From Ridgeia piscesae (lineage: Eukaryota > Annelida > Polychaeta > Sabellida > Siboglinidae): DNA of 64,000 nt. Of the stretch, positions 24,481 to 34,820 are shown in pieces (the first letter of the stretch is position 1; each line of letters begins with the position of its first letter). The notes beneath the pieces are model-generated. The model saw only the letters and a list, made by a program, of their open reading frames with translations. It was not told where the DNA came from and did not search any database. The stretch is taken from NCBI GenBank assembly GCA_025642075.2, contig JAODUO010000940.1:124001-188000 (forward strand). Direction: 5' to 3'. The position numbers and the translations under genes were made by a program.

Positions 24481-27400
24481 TGTGGTTTCTTGGGCATTTG
24501 AGAATTTGGGCATGTGGTTATTTGGGCACATGGGCCTTTGGACGTTTGGGAATTTGTCCATTTGGGCACTTAGGCATTTGTCCATTTGGGCACTTAGGCA
24601 TTTGGGCATGTGGTTATCTGGGTATTTGAGATTTGGGGCATTTGGGCATTCATTGGGACATTTGGGCGTTTGGGTATTTGGGCATTTGGGCATGTGGTTA
24701 TTTGGGACTTTGGGCATTTGGCCATTTGGCCATTTGGCCATTTGTCCATTTGGGCCTTTGGGCATTTGGGCCTTTGGGAATTTGGACATTTGCGCATTTG
24801 CGCATTTGGGCATTTGGCGTTTTGGCCATTTGGGCCTTTGGGCATTTGGTTATTTGGGCATATGGGCATTTGGGCTTTTGGGCAGAAGATCATTTGGGCA
24901 CTTGGGCACTTAGTCACTTGGCCATTTGGGTATTTGGCCATTTGTCCAGTTGGCCATTTAGCAATTTGGGCATTTGGACATTTGGACATTTGGGCATGTG
25001 GTTATTTGGACACATGGGCATTTGGGCGTTTGGGCATTCACTTGGATATTTGGGCATTTAGGCATTGAGCCATTTGGCCTTTTGGCCATTTGGTTCTTTG
25101 GGCATTTGGTTATTTGTGTATTTGGGCATGTGGTTATTTGGGCATTTCGGCATTGGGTCATTTCGGCATTTGGTCCTTTTGGCATATTTCATTTGGGCAT
25201 TCATTGGGACATTTGGCCATTTGGGCATTTGGGAATTTGGGCATTTGGGTATTTGGGCACTTGGACACTTAGACACTTGGCCACTTAGTCATTTGGCCAT
25301 GTAGCTATTTGTCCATTTTGTCATTTTGCAGTTGGGCGTTTGGGCATTTGGGCACTTGGACATTTGGGCATTAGGGTTTTTGGCCACTTGGGCATTTGGG
25401 CATTTAGCCATGTGGCTTATTTGGGCATTTAGGCATTTGGGCATTTAGGCATGTGGTTATTTGGGAATTTGGGCATTCATTGGGACATTTGGGCGTTTGG
25501 GCGTTTTGGCATTTGTTTATTTGGGCATGTGGTTATTTGGGCATTTGGTCACTTGGGCATTTTGGCAAATGGGCATTTGGGCATTAGGGTTTTTGGCCAC
25601 TTGGGCATTTGGGCATTTAGCCATGTGGTTATTTGGGCATTTAGGCATTTGGGCATTTAGGCATGTGGTTATTTGGGAATTTGGGCATTCATTGGGACAT
25701 TTGGGCGTTTGGGCGTTTTGGCATTTGTTTATTTGGGCATGTGGTTATTTGGGCATTTGGTCACTTGGGCATTTTGGCAAATGGGCATTTGGGATTTTGG
25801 GCATATGGGCATTTGGGAATTTCGGCAATTGTGCATTTAGGCATTTCGGCATGTGGTTATTTGGGTATTTTGGCAATAGGGCATTTCGGCATTTGGGCAT
25901 TTGGGCATTTGGGCATGTGGTTATTTGGGCATTTGGGCCTTTGGGTATTCGTTATTTGAGCATTTGGGCATTTGGGCATTTGAGCATTCATTTGGCCATT
26001 TGTGCGTTTGGACATTTTGGGTATTTGGGCATTTGGGCATTTGGGCATTTAGGCATTTGTGCATTTGGACATTTGGGTCTTTCGGCATTTGGTTATTTGG
26101 CCGTTGGGCATGTGTTTTTTTGTGCATTTGAGCATGTGGTTATATGGCCATTTGTCCATTTGGGCCTTTGGGCATTTAGTTATTTGGGCATTTGGGCATA
26201 AATTTGTTTGGGCACTTGGACACTTAGACATTTGGTAACTTGGCCATTTGGCCTTTTAGCCATTTGGGCATTTGTGTATTTGTGCATTTGGACAATTGGG
26301 CATTTGGTTATTTGGCCATTTGTGAATTTGTGCATTTGTGCGTTTGTGCGTTTGGGCATTCATTTGGCCATTTGGCCATTTGGGCATATTTGGGCATTTC
26401 GGCATGTGTTTGTTTGGCCATTTGGGCACTTAGACATTTGGGCATGTGGTTATCAGGGTATTTTTGTATTTGGGCATTCATTGGGACATTTGGGCATGTG
26501 GGTATTTGGGCATTTGGGCAGGTGGATATTTGGGAATTTGGGCATTAGGGCATTTGGCCATTTGGATCTTTCGGCATTTGGTTATTTGTCCTTTAGGCAT
26601 TTAGGCATTTGGGCATTTGGGTATTTGGCCATTTGTGCCTTTGGGCATTTGGTCATTTGGACATTTGGTCAATTGGCATTTGGGCATATGGGCTTTTAGC
26701 CATTTGTACATTTGGGAATTTGGGCATTTGGGAATATGGGCATTTGGCCATTTGGGCACTTAGGCATTTGGGCATGTGGTTATCTGGGTACTTGGGTATT
26801 TGGGCATTCATTGGGACATTTGGGCATGTGGGTATTTGGCATTTGGGCATGTGGTTATTTGGGAATTTGGGCATGTGGCCATTTGGATCTTTCGGCATTT
26901 GGTTATTTGGGCATTTGGGCATTGGTGTTTGGCCATTTGAGCATATGGGCATGTGGTTATTTAGCCATTTGTCCATTTTGGGCCTTTGGGCATTTGGGTA
27001 TATGGGCATATGGGCATTTGGCCATTTGGGCATTTGCGAATATGGGTATTTGGCCATTTGGGCCTTTGGGCATTGAGGCATTTGGTCATTGGTACGTTTG
27101 GGAATTTGGGGATTTGGGCAAGTGGCCATTTGGGTCTTTCGGCATTTGGTTATTTGGGCCTTTGGGCATTTGGGCATGTGGTTTCTTGGGCATTTGAGAA
27201 TTTGGGCATGTGGTTATTAGGGCACATGGGCCTTTGGGCGTTTGGGAATTTGTGAATTTGGGAATATGGGCATTTGTCCATTTGGCACTTAGGCATTTGG
27301 GCATGTGGATATCTGGGGATTTGGGGCATTTGGGCATTCATTGGGACATTTGGGCGTTTGGGTATTTGGGCATTTGGGCATGTGGTTATTTGGGACTTTG

Positions 27401-28854
27401 GGCATTTGGCCATTTGGCCATTTGGCCATTTGGGCATGTGTGCATTTGGGCATGTGGTTATTTGGCCATTTGGGCATGTATTTTTGGGGCATTTGAGCAT
27501 TTGGGCATGTGGTTATTTGGCCATTTGGCCATTAGTCCATTTGGGCCTTTGGGCATTTGGGCATTTGGGAATTTGGACATTTGCGCATTTGCGCATTTGG
27601 GCATTTGGCGTTTTGGCCATTTGGGCCTTTGGGCATTTGGTTATTTGGGCATATGGGCATTTGTCTTTTGGGCAGAAGATCATTTGGGCACTTGGGCACT
27701 TAGACACTTGGCCACTTAGTCACTTGGCCATTTGGGTATTTGGCCATTTGTCCAGTTGGCCATTTAGCAATTTGGGCATTTGGACATTTGGGCATGTGGT
27801 TATTTGGACACATGGGCATTTGGGCGTTTGGGCATTCACTTGGATATTTGGGCATTTAGGCATTGAGCCATTTGGCCTTTTGGCCATTTGGGTCTTTGGG
27901 CATTTGGTTATTTGTGTATTTGGGCATGTGGTTATTTGGGCATTTCGGCATTGGGTCATTTGGGCATTTGGTCCTTTTGGCATTTTTCATTTGGGCATTC
28001 ATTGGGACATTTGGCCATTTGGGCATTTGGGAATTTGGGCATTTGGGTATTTGGGCACTTGGACACTTAGACACTTGGCCACTTGGTCATTTGGCCATGT
28101 AGCTATTTGTCCAGTTGGTCATTTTGCAGTTGGGCGTTTGGGCATTTGGGCACTTGGACATTTGGGCATTAGGGTATTTGGCCACTTGGGCATTTGGGCA
28201 TTTAGCCATGTGGTTATTTGGGCATTTGGGCATTCATTGGGACATTTGGACGTTTGGGCGTTTTGGCATTTGTTTATTTGGGCATGTGGTTATTTGGGCA
28301 TTTGGTCACTTGGGCATTTTGGCAAATGGGCATTTGGGATTTTGGGCATATGGGCATTTGGGAATTTCGGCAATTGTGCATTTAGGCATTTCGGCATGTG
28401 GTTATTTGGGTATTTTGGCAATAGGGCATTTCGGCATTTGGGCATTTGACCATTTGGGCATTTAGTTATTTGGGCATTTGGGCATGAAGTTGTTTGGGCA
28501 TTTGAACACTTAGACATTTGGCCACTTGGCCATTTGGCCTTTTAAACATTTGCGCATTTGTGTATTTGTGCATTTGAACAATTGGGCATTTGGTTATTTG
28601 GACATTTGTGCATTTGTGCATTTGTGCGTTTGTGCGTTTGGGCATTCATTGGGACATTTGGCCATTTGGATATTTGGGCATTTCGGTATGTGTTTATTTG
28701 GCCATTTGGGCACTTAGGCATTTGGGCATGTGGTTATTTGGGCATTTGGCCATGCGGTTATTTGGGCATTTGGCCATTTGGGCCTTTGGTATTTGGTTAT
28801 ATTGGAATTTGGGCAGGTGTTTTTGGGGCATTTGGGCATTTAGGCATTTGGGCA
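24342..28854 (+). repeat. Octamer block, CATTTGGG orientation
   Basis: About 4.5 kb of forward octamers with nested duplications. Positions 24690-25290 match 27375-28088 (offset about 2.7-2.8 kb). Positions 25890-26610 match 29410-30130 (offset 3522 bp). Positions 26640-27080 match 19320-19760. Positions 28259-28854 match 19775-20378. A segment GCGTTTTGGCATTTGTTTA followed by GGGCATGTGG occurs near 25501, 25710 and 28258. The 391-codon open frame at 27274-28449 is repeat-only. Confidence 0.92.
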
Positions 28855-29314
28855 TGCCCTAGTGGCCAAATGGCCAAATGTCCCAATGAATTCCTAAATG
28901 GCCAAATGCACAAACGCCCCAATGCAAAAATGCCCCAAAACATGCCCAAATACCATTTGGGCATTTGGCCATTTGGCCATTTGGGAATTTGGGAATATGG
29001 GCATTTGCCCATTTGGCCATTTGGGCACTTAGGCATTTGGGCATTTGGTTATCTGGGTATTTGGGCATTCATTGGGACATGTGGATATTTGGGAATTTGG
29101 CCATACGTTTATTTGGCCTTTTGAGCCTTTGGGTATTTGGTTATATTGGAATTTGGGCAGGTGTTTTTGGGGCATTTGGGCATTTAGGCATTCGGGCATA
29201 CCCTAATGCCCAAATGGCCAAATGTCCCAATGAATTCCTAAATGGCCAAATGCACCAATGCACAAATGCCCCAATGCACAAATGCCCCAAAAACATGCCC
29301 AAATACCCAATTGG
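28850..29314. repeat. Type B inverted cassettes, tandem pair 2
   Basis: This repeats pair 1 in layout. The first island starts at the perfect palindrome GGGCATGCCC (28850-28859) and ends at about 28953. About 245 bp of forward octamers follow. The second island starts at GGGCATACCC (29194-29203) and ends at CCAATTGG (29307-29314). Each island contains GTCCCAATGAATTCC. The spacer has one or two more octamers than in pair 1, which shifts the duplication offset from 8476 to 8493 bp. Confidence 0.88.
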
Positions 29315-32300
29315 CCATTTAGCCATTTGGGCATTTGCGCATTTGGCCATGTGGGCATTTAGGCATTTAGCCATTTCGGCCTTTGGTTATTTGGGACTTT
29401 GGGCATTTGGGCATTTGGGCATTTGGGCATTTGGGCATGTGGTTATTTGGGCATTTGGGCCTTTGGGTATTCGTTATTTGAGCATTTGGGCATTTGGGCA
29501 TTTGAGCATTCATTTGGCCATTTGTGCGTTTGGACATTTTGGGTATTTGGGCATTTGGGCATTTGGGCATATAGGCATTTGTGCATTTGGACATTTGGGT
29601 CTTTCGGCATTTGGTTATTTGGCCGTTGGGCATGTGTTTTTGTGTGCATTTGAGCATGTGGTTATATGGCCATTTGTCCATTTGGGCCTTTGGGCATTTA
29701 GTTATTTGGGCATTTGGGCATAAATTTGTTTGGGCACTTGGACACTTAGACATTTGGTAACTTGGCCATTTGGCCTTTTAGCCATTTGGGCATTTGTGTA
29801 TTTGTGCATTTGGACAATTGGGCATTTGGTTATTTGGCCATTTGTGAATTTGTGCATTTGTGCGTTTGTGCGTTTGGGCATTCATTGGGACATTTGGCCA
29901 TTTGGGCATATTTGGGCATTTCGGCATGTGTTTGTTTGGCCATTTGGGCACTTAGACATTTGGGTATGTGGTTATCAGGGTATTTTTGTATTTGGGCATT
30001 CATTGGGACATTTGGGCATGTGGGTATTTGGGCATTTGGGCAGGTGGATATTTGGGAATTTGGGCATTAGGGCATTTGGCCATTTGGATCTTTCGGCATT
30101 TGGTTATTTGTCCTTTAGGCATTTGGGCATTTGGGCATGTGGTTATTTGTCCATTTGTCCATTTTGGTCTTTTGGCATTTGGTTATGCCTTTGGGCATTT
30201 GGGCATGTGGTCTTTGGGGCATTTGAGCATTTGGGCATGTGATTATTTAGCCATTTGTCAATTTCTCCATTTTGGCCTTTAGTTATTTGGGCATCAGGTT
30301 ATTTGGGCACTTGTACCTTTAGACACTTGGCCACTTGGCCACTTGGCCATTTGAGCATTTGGCCAATTGTCCATTTAGCCATTTGGGCCATTTCCCCATT
30401 TGTGCATATGGGCATGTGGTTATTTGGGCACTTGGGGATTTGGGCATTTGGCCATTTGGACATTTTGCATTTGGGCATTTGGGCATTGGGTCATTTGGGC
30501 ATTTGGGTTTTGGGCACATTTGGCATTTGGGAATTTGGGAATTTGGGCATTTGGGCATTTGGGCATTTGGCCATTTGGCAATTAGGTTATTTGGGCATTT
30601 GGGCATTTGGGCTGTGGCCATTTGGCAAATTTTTGGGTTTTTTGGGCATTTAGGGGATTTGGCAAGAGTTTATTTCGGCCCTTTGGCTTTTTTGAGGGAT
30701 TTCGGCATTTTTAGGGGATTTGGACAAGAGTTTATTTGGGCATTTGGCCAGTTGGGCTATTTGGAAATTTCGGGGATTTGGGCACTTTTGGGGATTTGGG
30801 CATGTTTGGGAATTTGGACATTTAGTCAGTTTTGGGGATTTGGAAATTTGGGCATATTTGGGGATTTGGGGCCTTTAGGGGATTTGGAAATATTTGGGGA
30901 TTTAGTCAATTTTGGGGACTTAGGCATTTGGGCATTTTTTGGGCATTTGGCCATTTTAGGGGAAATTTTGGGGGGTATTTGGGGATTTGGCCAAATTTTT
31001 GGACTTTTGGCATTTGGGCATGTTTGGTTTTGGGCATTTGGGTTTGTGTTTGGGGTTTAAATTTTCGGGAAATTTTGGGGGTTTGGCCATTTGGCCAAAT
31101 TTTGGGTCTTTCGGGGATTTTGGGGATTTGGTCATTTTGGGCATTTGGGAATTTGGGGATTTGGGCAAGTTTACCATTTGGGCCGGGAAATTTTGGGGAC
31201 TTGGGCCTTTGGCCAAATTTGGGGGGTTTTTGGGCATTTTAGGGATTTGGGCATTGGTTATTTGGGAATTTTGGGGCTTTGGGCAAGTTGGGCCCTTTGG
31301 GCTTTCGGGGAAAATTTGGGGACTTGGGCCTTTGGCCATTTGGGCAAGTGGTTTTTTTTGGGGTTTGGTTATCTTTGGGGATGTTTGGGTATTTGGGGCA
31401 TTTGGGGCCCTTTTGGGCATTTGGACATTTGGGCATTTGGGAATATTTGGGGATTTGGCCATGTTTGGTTTTTTAGGAATTTGGGCTTTGGTTTTGGCTG
31501 GGTTTTTTGGGATGGGCTTGGGCATTTTGGGGCATTTTTGGCATTTGGGAATATGGGCATTTGGCCATTTGGCCATTTGGTTTAAGCATTTGGCATTTAT
31601 CTGGGTATTTGGGATTGGGCATTTGGGCACATTTGGGGCCTTTGGCCATTTGGACATTTTGGCATTTGGGAATATGGGCATTTGGCCATTTGGCCATTTG
31701 GTCACTTAAGCATTATGGCATGTGGTTATCTGGGTATTTGGGATTTGGGGCATTTGGGCATTCATTGGGCCATTTGGCCATTTGGGCCTTTGGGCCTTTG
31801 GGCCTTTGGGAATTTGTACATTTGGGCATTTGCGCATTTGCGCATTTGGCCTATTGGCCATTTGGGCCTTTGGGCATTTGGTTATTTGGGCATATGGGCA
31901 TTTGGGTTTTTCGGCAAAAGATCATTTGGGCACTTGGACACTTAGACACTTGGCCACTTAGCCACTTGGCCATTTGGGTATTTGGCCATTTGTCCGGTTG
32001 CCCATTTAACAATTTGGGCATTTGGGCATGTGGTTATTTGGGCACATGGGCATTTGGGCATTTGGGCATTCATTTGGATATTTGGACATTTGGGCATGTG
32101 GTTACTTGGGCATTTCGGCATTGGGTCATTTGGGCATTTGGGCCTTTTGGCATTTTACATTTGGGCATTCATTGGGACATTTTGCCATTTGGGCATTTCG
32201 GAATTTGGGCATTTGGGTATTTTTGCACTTCGACACTTAGACAGTTGGCCACTTGGTCATTTGGCCATTTAGCTATTTGTCCATTTGGTCATTTTTCATT

Positions 32301-33014
32301 TGGACATTTGGGCGTTTGTCCATTTGTCCATTTGCGCATTTGCGCATTTGGGCGTTTGGGCATTTGGGCATTTGGGCATTTGGGCATTTGAGCATTTGGG
32401 CATTAGGGTATTTGGGCATTTGGCCACTTGGGCATTTAACCATGTGGTTATTTGGGCATTTAAGCATTTGGGCATTTAGGCATGTGGTTATTTGGGCATA
32501 TGGGAATTTGGGCATTCATTGGGACATTTGGGCATTTGGCCATTTCGGCATTTTTTTGGGCGGTTGGGGGTTTTGGCATTTGTTTATTTGGGCATGTGGT
32601 CACTTGGGCATTTGGCTATTTGGGTAATTGGGCATTTGGGCAAATGGGCATTTGGTGATTTGGGCTTTTGGGCATTTGGGCATTTGGGCATTTGTGCATA
32701 TGGGCATTTGGGAATTTCGGCAATTGGGCATTTATGCATTTCGGCATGTGGTTATTTGGGTATTTGGGCAATTGGGCATTTCGGCATTTGGGCATTTGAC
32801 CATTTGGGCATTTAGGTATTTGGGCATGTGGTTATTGGGATATTTGGGCATTTGGGCTTTCATTGCTACATTTGGGCATTTGCTTATTTGGGCATTTGGC
32901 CATGCGGTTATTTGGGCATTTGGCCATTTGGGCCTTTGGGTATTTGGTTATATTAGAATTTGGGCAGGTGTTTTTTGGGGCATTTGAGCATTTGGGCATT
33001 TAGGCATTCGGGCG
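29311..33014 (+). repeat. Octamer block, CATTTGGG orientation
   Basis: Forward octamers. Positions 29410-30130 match 25890-26610. Positions 30620-31640 form a 1 kb degraded patch, listed separately. From about 31640 to the end the block matches 21500-22940. The landmark TCGGCAAAAGATCATTTGGG near 31911 corresponds to TCGGCAGAAGGTCATTTGGG near 21890. The block ends at GGGCGTGCAC (about 33010), the same imperfect junction as at 22935. Confidence 0.91.
30620..31640. other. Homopolymer-inflated, degraded octamer patch 3 (1 kb)
   Basis: The longest irregular patch in the octamer region. The 8-bp register is lost and replaced by units such as GGGGATTTGG, TTTTGGGGATTTGGGCA and GGGAAATTTTGGGG. Unit lengths range from 8 to 12, with frequent G and T runs of four to eight. 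Within it, GGGGATTTGG recurs loosely, so it may be an octamer variant with expanded runs. Both flanks are clean. Either an old, drifted piece of the array or poor consensus. Long minus-strand frames here (for example 30956-31705) are compositional. Confidence 0.68.
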
Positions 33015-33138
33015 TGCACTAATGCCCAAATGCCCAAATGGCCAAATGTCCCAATGAATTCCTAAATGGCCAAATGCACAAATTCACAAATGCCCCAATG
33101 CCCAAATGCCCCAAAAACATGCCCAAATACCCAATTGG
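33010..33138. repeat. Type B inverted cassette (single), copy 6
   Basis: An inverted island entered at GGGCGTGCACTAATGCCC and left at CCAATTGG (33131-33138), partner of 22941-23064. It has one extra octamer near its start and a variant middle (CACAAATTCACAAATGCCCC). It carries the GTCCCAATGAATTCC element. Confidence 0.87.
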
Positions 33139-33781
33139 CCATTTGGGCATTTGAGCATTTGGCCATGTGGGCATTTAGCCATTTGGCCATTTGGGCTTTT
33201 GGTTATTTGGGTATTTGGGCATTTGGGCATTGGGTCATTTGTGCATTTGGGCCTTTAGGCATTTCGAATTGGTGCATTTGTGCATTTGGGAATTTGGGCA
33301 TTTGGGTATTTGGGCATATGATGGGAATTTGGGCATTTGGCCATTTGGGAATTAGGTTATTTGGCCATTTCGCTATTTCGCCAATTGGTCATTTGGGCAT
33401 TTGGCAGTGTGGTTATTTGGGCATTTGGTTGTTTGGGCATTTGGCCATTTGGGAATTTGGGCATTTGGGCATTTCAGCATATGGGCACTTGGCCATTTGG
33501 GGGATTTGGGCATTGCGGCATTTGGGTATTTAGGCATGTGGTAATTTGGGCATTTGGCCATTTGCGCATTTAAGTATTTGGACATGTGGTTATTTGGGCA
33601 TTCATTGGGACATTTGGGTATTTGGGCCTTTGGGCATTTGATTATTTGGGCATTTGGCCATGCGGTTATTTGGGCATTTGAACATTTTGGCCTTTGGACA
33701 TTTGGTTATATGGGAATTTGGGCATGTGGTTTTTTTGGGCATTTGAGCATTTGGGTATTTGGGCATTTAGGCTTTCGAGCA
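33135..33781 (+). repeat. Octamer block, CATTTGGG orientation
   Basis: A short forward block, the counterpart of 23061-24218 lacking about 0.5 kb. A GGCATATGATGGGAATTTGG irregularity near 33314 is not seen in the partner. The block ends at GCATGC (33779-33784). Confidence 0.9.
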
Positions 33782-34048
33782 TGCCCAAAAAACACATGCC
33801 CAAATGCACAAACGCCCAAATGGCCAAATGTCCCGATGAATGCCCAAATGCCCAAACGGCCAAATGAACAAATGAACAAATGTCCAAATGAATGCTCAAA
33901 TGCCCAAATGCCTTTGGGCATTTGATTATTTTTGCATTTGGGCTTGTGGTTATTTGGGCATTTCGGTATTCATTGGGACATTTGGCCATTTAGGCATTTG
34001 GGCACGGTTTTTGGGGGGTATTTGGGGAATTGGCCACTTGGCCATATG
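33779..34048. repeat. Type A fold-back cassette, copy 4
   Basis: The full cassette: GCATGC (33779-33784), about 120 bp inverted, hairpin CAAATGCC-TTTG-GGCATTTG (33905-33924), forward arm with ATTATTTTTGCATTTGG and the G-run segment, then CATATG (34043-34048). Like copy 3, it has GGGACATTTGGCCATTTAGG in the forward arm. Unlike copy 3, it keeps the final CATATG flip. Confidence 0.9.
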
Positions 34049-34820
34049 ACAAATACCCATATTCGCAAATGCCCAAATTCCCAAATGGCCAAATACCCAC
34101 ATACACAAATGCCCAAAGGCCCAAATGGACAAATGGACAAATTCCCAAAAAACGAATGCCCAAATTCCCAAATAAACACATGCCCAAATGCCCAAATACC
34201 CACATACCCAAATGTCCCAATGAAAGCCCAAATACCAAAATACCCAGATAACCACATGCCCAAATGCCTAAGTGCCCAAATGGCCAAATGGCCAAATGCC
34301 CATATTCCCAAATGCCCAAATGTACGAATGCACGAATGCACAAATACACAAATGCACAAATGCACAAATGCACAAATGCACAAATGCACAAATGCACAAT
34401 GCACAATGCACAAATGCACAAATGCACAAATGCACATATGGCCAAATGCACATATGGCCAAATGCACATATGGCCAAGTGGCCAAGTGTCTAAGGGTCCA
34501 CGTGCCCAAATAACCTGATGCCCAAATGCCCAAATGGACAAATGGATAAATGGACAAATGCCCAAAAACCAATGCCCAAATGACAAATAACCAAATGCCG
34601 AAAGATCCAAATGGCCAAATGCCCAAATTCCCAAATAACCACATACCCAAATGTCTAAATACCCATATGCCCAAATGTCCCAATGAATGCCCAAATACCC
34701 AAATACCCAGATAACCACATGCCCATATGCCTAAGTGCCCAAATAACCACTTGCCCAAAGGCCCAAATGCCCAAATAACCACATGCCCAAATGGCCAAAT
34801 GGCCAAATGAATATACGCCC
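34046..34820 (-). repeat. Octamer block, CCCAAATG orientation
   Basis: Inverted octamers resembling 2495-3000 and 11463-11700 at the left. A homogeneous CACAAATG tract lies inside it (listed separately). The right end (34500-34800) resembles the 12.9-13.2 kb region (CAATGCCCAAATGACAAATAA, TGCCGAAAGATCC). It ends at ATATACGCCC (34811-34820), followed at once by the AAATGACC array. Confidence 0.9.
34325..34480 (-). repeat. Homogeneous CACAAATG sub-array
   Basis: About 14 nearly uninterrupted copies of the variant octamer CACAAATG. Two 7-bp CACAATG units, each lacking one A, lie near 34397-34410. They are followed by three CATATGGCCAAATG-type doublets (about 34433-34475). Elsewhere this variant is scattered singly, so this is a young local amplification of one unit type. 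The loss of one A also produces the 7-mers in the neighbouring AAATGACC array. Confidence 0.85.
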
